From assembly GCA_004295005.1 (NCBI GenBank), contig SHNG01000169.1, positions 15,409 through 54,400 on the forward strand: a stretch of 38,992 bases of DNA, given 5' to 3'. The translations under genes and the position numbers were made by a program. Positions 38,180 to 38,992 of the stretch are shown here, in pieces. This stretch comes from Gammaproteobacteria bacterium. Its GTDB lineage: Bacteria; Pseudomonadota; Gammaproteobacteria; Xanthomonadales; Rhodanobacteraceae. Position 1 is the stretch's first letter; every line of letters begins with the position of its first letter. The notes below the pieces were generated by a model. The model searched no databases and was not told the DNA's origin. It saw nothing but the letters and a program-made list of their open reading frames with translations.

Positions 38180-38992
38180 CTACTGCCCGAGGCGTACCGC
38201 AATTGGGCAATGATCGGATGGGTGCTCGGCTTCGCTCACGCCATAATCGAATTGCTCGAATGAGCCTGCAACAACCCGCGAGGCAGCACCCGGATTCAGC
38301 ACGATGTGGTCAATGAAGTCCGGATAGCGTTGCTGGCAGCGCGCCGGTTCGCCACCGCTGGCATCGGTCAGATCAACGTCCTCCTCCAGCGCCTTCCAGA
38401 CCGAATCTCCAGGCAAGGCCAGGCGCCGGTTGAAGTCACCGAGAATGGCAAATGCCTCGCCTTCGCGCTGGCGTGCCTCGATCCATTGATCGAGCACCGG
38501 AACCTGCTCGAACAGGACCGGACACGCTTCCCGATCACTTCCCGCCGAGCATCCACTTTTCAGGTGCACGGCGAGAAGACGCAACGGATGTTCGCCCTGC
38601 AGGGTGATGTCCACGCCCCAGCGCAAGTCCGCGTTGTCCAGGCCGAGTGCCGAGAAATCCGCATTGCGCTTGAATTCGACACCGTGGCGTATGGCAAATC
38701 CAACCTTCTGTTCACGGATCAGCGGTCCATCCGTGGCATCCCGCCCGCAAAAGTGTTGGCGGCCGCTGGGTGGGCGTGTGGATATGACAACGCTGTATTC
38801 CGCTGAAGGAAACACGCGTGCGGCAGCGGCTGCGCTTTCCACTTCCTGGAATGCGACCACATCCGCATCGAGTCGCTTGGCATAGGCACGCAAGGCAGCG
38901 TAGTCGGATTCCGTGCGCGGACGGCAACCCAGTCCATCCTGTTCGGCCAGATGTTCGAGATTCCAACTGGCAATCTTCAACTCCTGCGTCGA
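38180..38992 (-). CDS. Endonuclease/exonuclease/phosphatase family protein, 5' end cut by the right edge
   Basis: DNase I-like fold. Visible motifs: IASWNLEHL, FQEVES, HLKSGC, GDFNRR, DHIV and SDHCPI, giving the metal-binding and catalytic Asp/His residues. The first possible start in the window is a TTG at 38980 that directly abuts an AGGAG, which is too close to act as its ribosome site. The frame is open to the edge and reads STQELKIASWN. The true start therefore probably lies outside, perhaps with a signal peptide. The substrate (nucleic acid, phosphoester or lipid) cannot be told. Confidence 0.82.
   Translation of the reverse strand, partial: STQELKIASWNLEHLAEQDGLGCRPRTESDYAALRAYAKRLDADVVAFQEVESAAAAARVFPSAEYSVVISTRPPSGRQHFCGRDATDGPLIREQKVGFAIRHGVEFKRNADFSALGLDNADLRWGVDITLQGEHPLRLLAVHLKSGCSAGSDREACPVLFEQVPVLDQWIEARQREGEAFAILGDFNRRLALPGDSVWKALEEDVDLTDASGGEPARCQQRYPDFIDHIVLNPGAASRVVAGSFEQFDYGVSEAEHPSDHCPIAVRLGQ

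Overview
The window is GC-rich, gene-dense chromosomal DNA from a gammaproteobacterium, most likely of the order Lysobacterales (Xanthomonadales). Three things suggest this. The copper cassette is copL-copA-copB, with the small CopL protein typical of that group. One collinear block runs sdhCDAB-sdhE-ygfX-lolC-lolD-comEC-exbB-exbD-msbA-lpxK. Several promoters have a -10 box lying directly before the start codon, as in leaderless genes. No phage, insertion sequence, CRISPR array, tRNA or rRNA was seen. The genus cannot be fixed from sequence alone.

Region 1 (1-4499, minus strand) is a copper-resistance cassette. CopL is a small Cys/His-rich exported protein, CopA a Tat-exported multicopper oxidase, and CopB an outer-membrane protein cut by the left edge. 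The 15-bp tandem repeat at the very start of the window is the coding sequence of CopB's DHSKM metal-binding repeats. Upstream of copL, overlapping genes encode an NTF2/ketosteroid-isomerase-like protein, a GNAT acetyltransferase and a nitrilase-superfamily amidohydrolase.

Region 2 (4714-7349, plus strand) holds an ECF-type sigma factor with a C-terminal extension, translationally coupled to a Tat-exported ferritin-like protein. These are followed by a periplasmic cytochrome c and a divergent GTP cyclohydrolase I. No anti-sigma gene is visible.

Region 3 (7379-13666, plus strand) starts with a REP-type hairpin and continues with a heavy-metal RND efflux operon: a small exported His/Cys protein, then CzcC, CzcB and CzcA. 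With copLAB this makes two metal-resistance systems within 14 kb.

Region 4 (13703-16306) has fabA-fabB (minus) for unsaturated fatty acid synthesis and a PDZ-domain lipoprotein (plus).

Region 5 (16401-29234, minus strand) is one long collinear block. It starts with SdhAF4, SdhC, D, A and B, then SdhE and a YgfX-like protein. It continues with LolC and LolD (lipoprotein release), ComEC (DNA uptake), ExbB/ExbD, MsbA and LpxK (lipid A export and 4'-phosphorylation). Most junctions overlap or are a few bases long. The respiratory genes and the envelope genes are therefore joined into one or a few transcripts.

Region 6 (29319-38992) is mostly plus-strand housekeeping and accessory genes. They are YgfZ, an orphan PhnD-like binding protein, a SleB-type cell-wall hydrolase, a glycine-zipper lipoprotein (minus), an MgtE-type Mg transporter, TatD, TcdA (minus), a membrane-anchored cytochrome c'-like protein, a 505-aa alpha/beta hydrolase, a YajD-type HNH nuclease and an endonuclease/exonuclease/phosphatase-family protein (minus) cut by the right edge. 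The only gap above 300 bases is 31110-31642; it holds a terminator, a LacI-operator-like palindrome and hairpins but no gene.
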